From: Azorinus chamasolen
Lineage: Eukaryota; Mollusca; Bivalvia; Cardiida; Solecurtidae
DNA length: 64,000 nucleotides
Assembly (NCBI GenBank): GCA_963576725.1
Contig: OY755252.1
Coordinates: 51,051,059-51,115,058 of the forward strand
Direction of reading: 5' to 3'
The position numbers and the translations under genes were made by a program. Shown piece by piece: positions 63,952 to 64,000 of this stretch. Positions within the stretch are counted from its first letter, which is position 1. Every line of letters starts with the position of its first letter. The notes under the pieces were generated by a model, which was not told the origin of the DNA, made no database searches, and saw nothing but the letters and a program-made list of their open reading frames with translations.

Positions 63952-64000
63952 CTGGAGTGAAGCTGTTTAGAACTCGGCCAATAGTTTTTCAAAAACTTGA
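63952..64000 (-). CDS. Candidate exon running off the window edge
   Basis: On the minus strand CTTCACTCCAG|GTAAGAGC is a near-perfect donor. The 49 visible bases are open in one frame as KFLKNYWPSSKQLHS; a second reads QVFEKLLAEF then stop. The acceptor is outside the window. Frame and identity unresolved. Confidence 0.3.

Overview
The window is animal nuclear DNA, most probably from a marine bivalve. It is AT-rich and intron-like, and almost every kilobase carries short non-autonomous elements. Many of these have ~145-165 bp core repeats, an ACGG/ACGA/ACCG-type microsatellite and a terminal hairpin, the architecture described for bivalve 'pearl'-type, Helitron-related elements. There is no bacterial gene organisation, and no rRNA or complete tRNA gene was recognised. 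A 200-base N gap lies at 58736-58935.

The only long coding sequences belong to one intact BEL/Pao LTR retrotransposon at 19327-28367 (9041 bp). It has two identical 524-bp LTRs and a CCGTT target duplication. Its 237-aa ORF1 carries the conserved blocks of an SGNH/GDSL hydrolase. Next come fourteen short RNA hairpins about 40 bp apart, then a 2030-aa Gag-Pol (Gag, zinc knuckles, protease, reverse transcriptase, RNase H, integrase). ORF1 plus the hairpin array is the most unusual feature of the window.

Host genes appear only as short exons between repeats. On the minus strand, a first coding exon at 36292-36395 (membrane segment, GTGAGT donor, upstream ORF ending 2 nt before the ATG) is phase-compatible with an exon at 6773-6854. 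If they belong together, the retrotransposon sits antisense in a ~29.4 kb intron. On the plus strand, exons at 47277-47354 and 49516-49596 are phase-compatible, and the second acceptor lies 5 bp from a mariner-like MITE. Weaker exon candidates are at 45587-45707, 51917-51966, 54412-54493 with 54944-54987, and 63952-64000.

Repeat layout: 0.98-6.7 kb, MITEs and three-deep nested insertions; 7.3-9.0 kb, a 39-bp minisatellite; 9.4-18.5 kb, Helitron-like elements H2, H5, H6 and H7 inside or between palindromic MITEs; 19.1-28.6 kb, the retrotransposon inside a MITE; 29-44 kb, more MITEs and tandem-core elements, including a 1.7 kb array of nuclear-receptor-type half-sites at 41.8-43.6 kb; 44-54 kb, MITEs, host exons and nested elements; 54.5-58.7 kb, a repeat-poor interval; 59-64 kb, an inverted Helitron-like element and two large minisatellites.

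One MITE family ('family A', TTAA-CCCTTT termini and a core palindrome centred on CTCCTAYAGGAG) accounts for about 30 copies. Relatives B, C and D share the core or the termini. At least two minisatellites in the window look like amplified pieces of family A.
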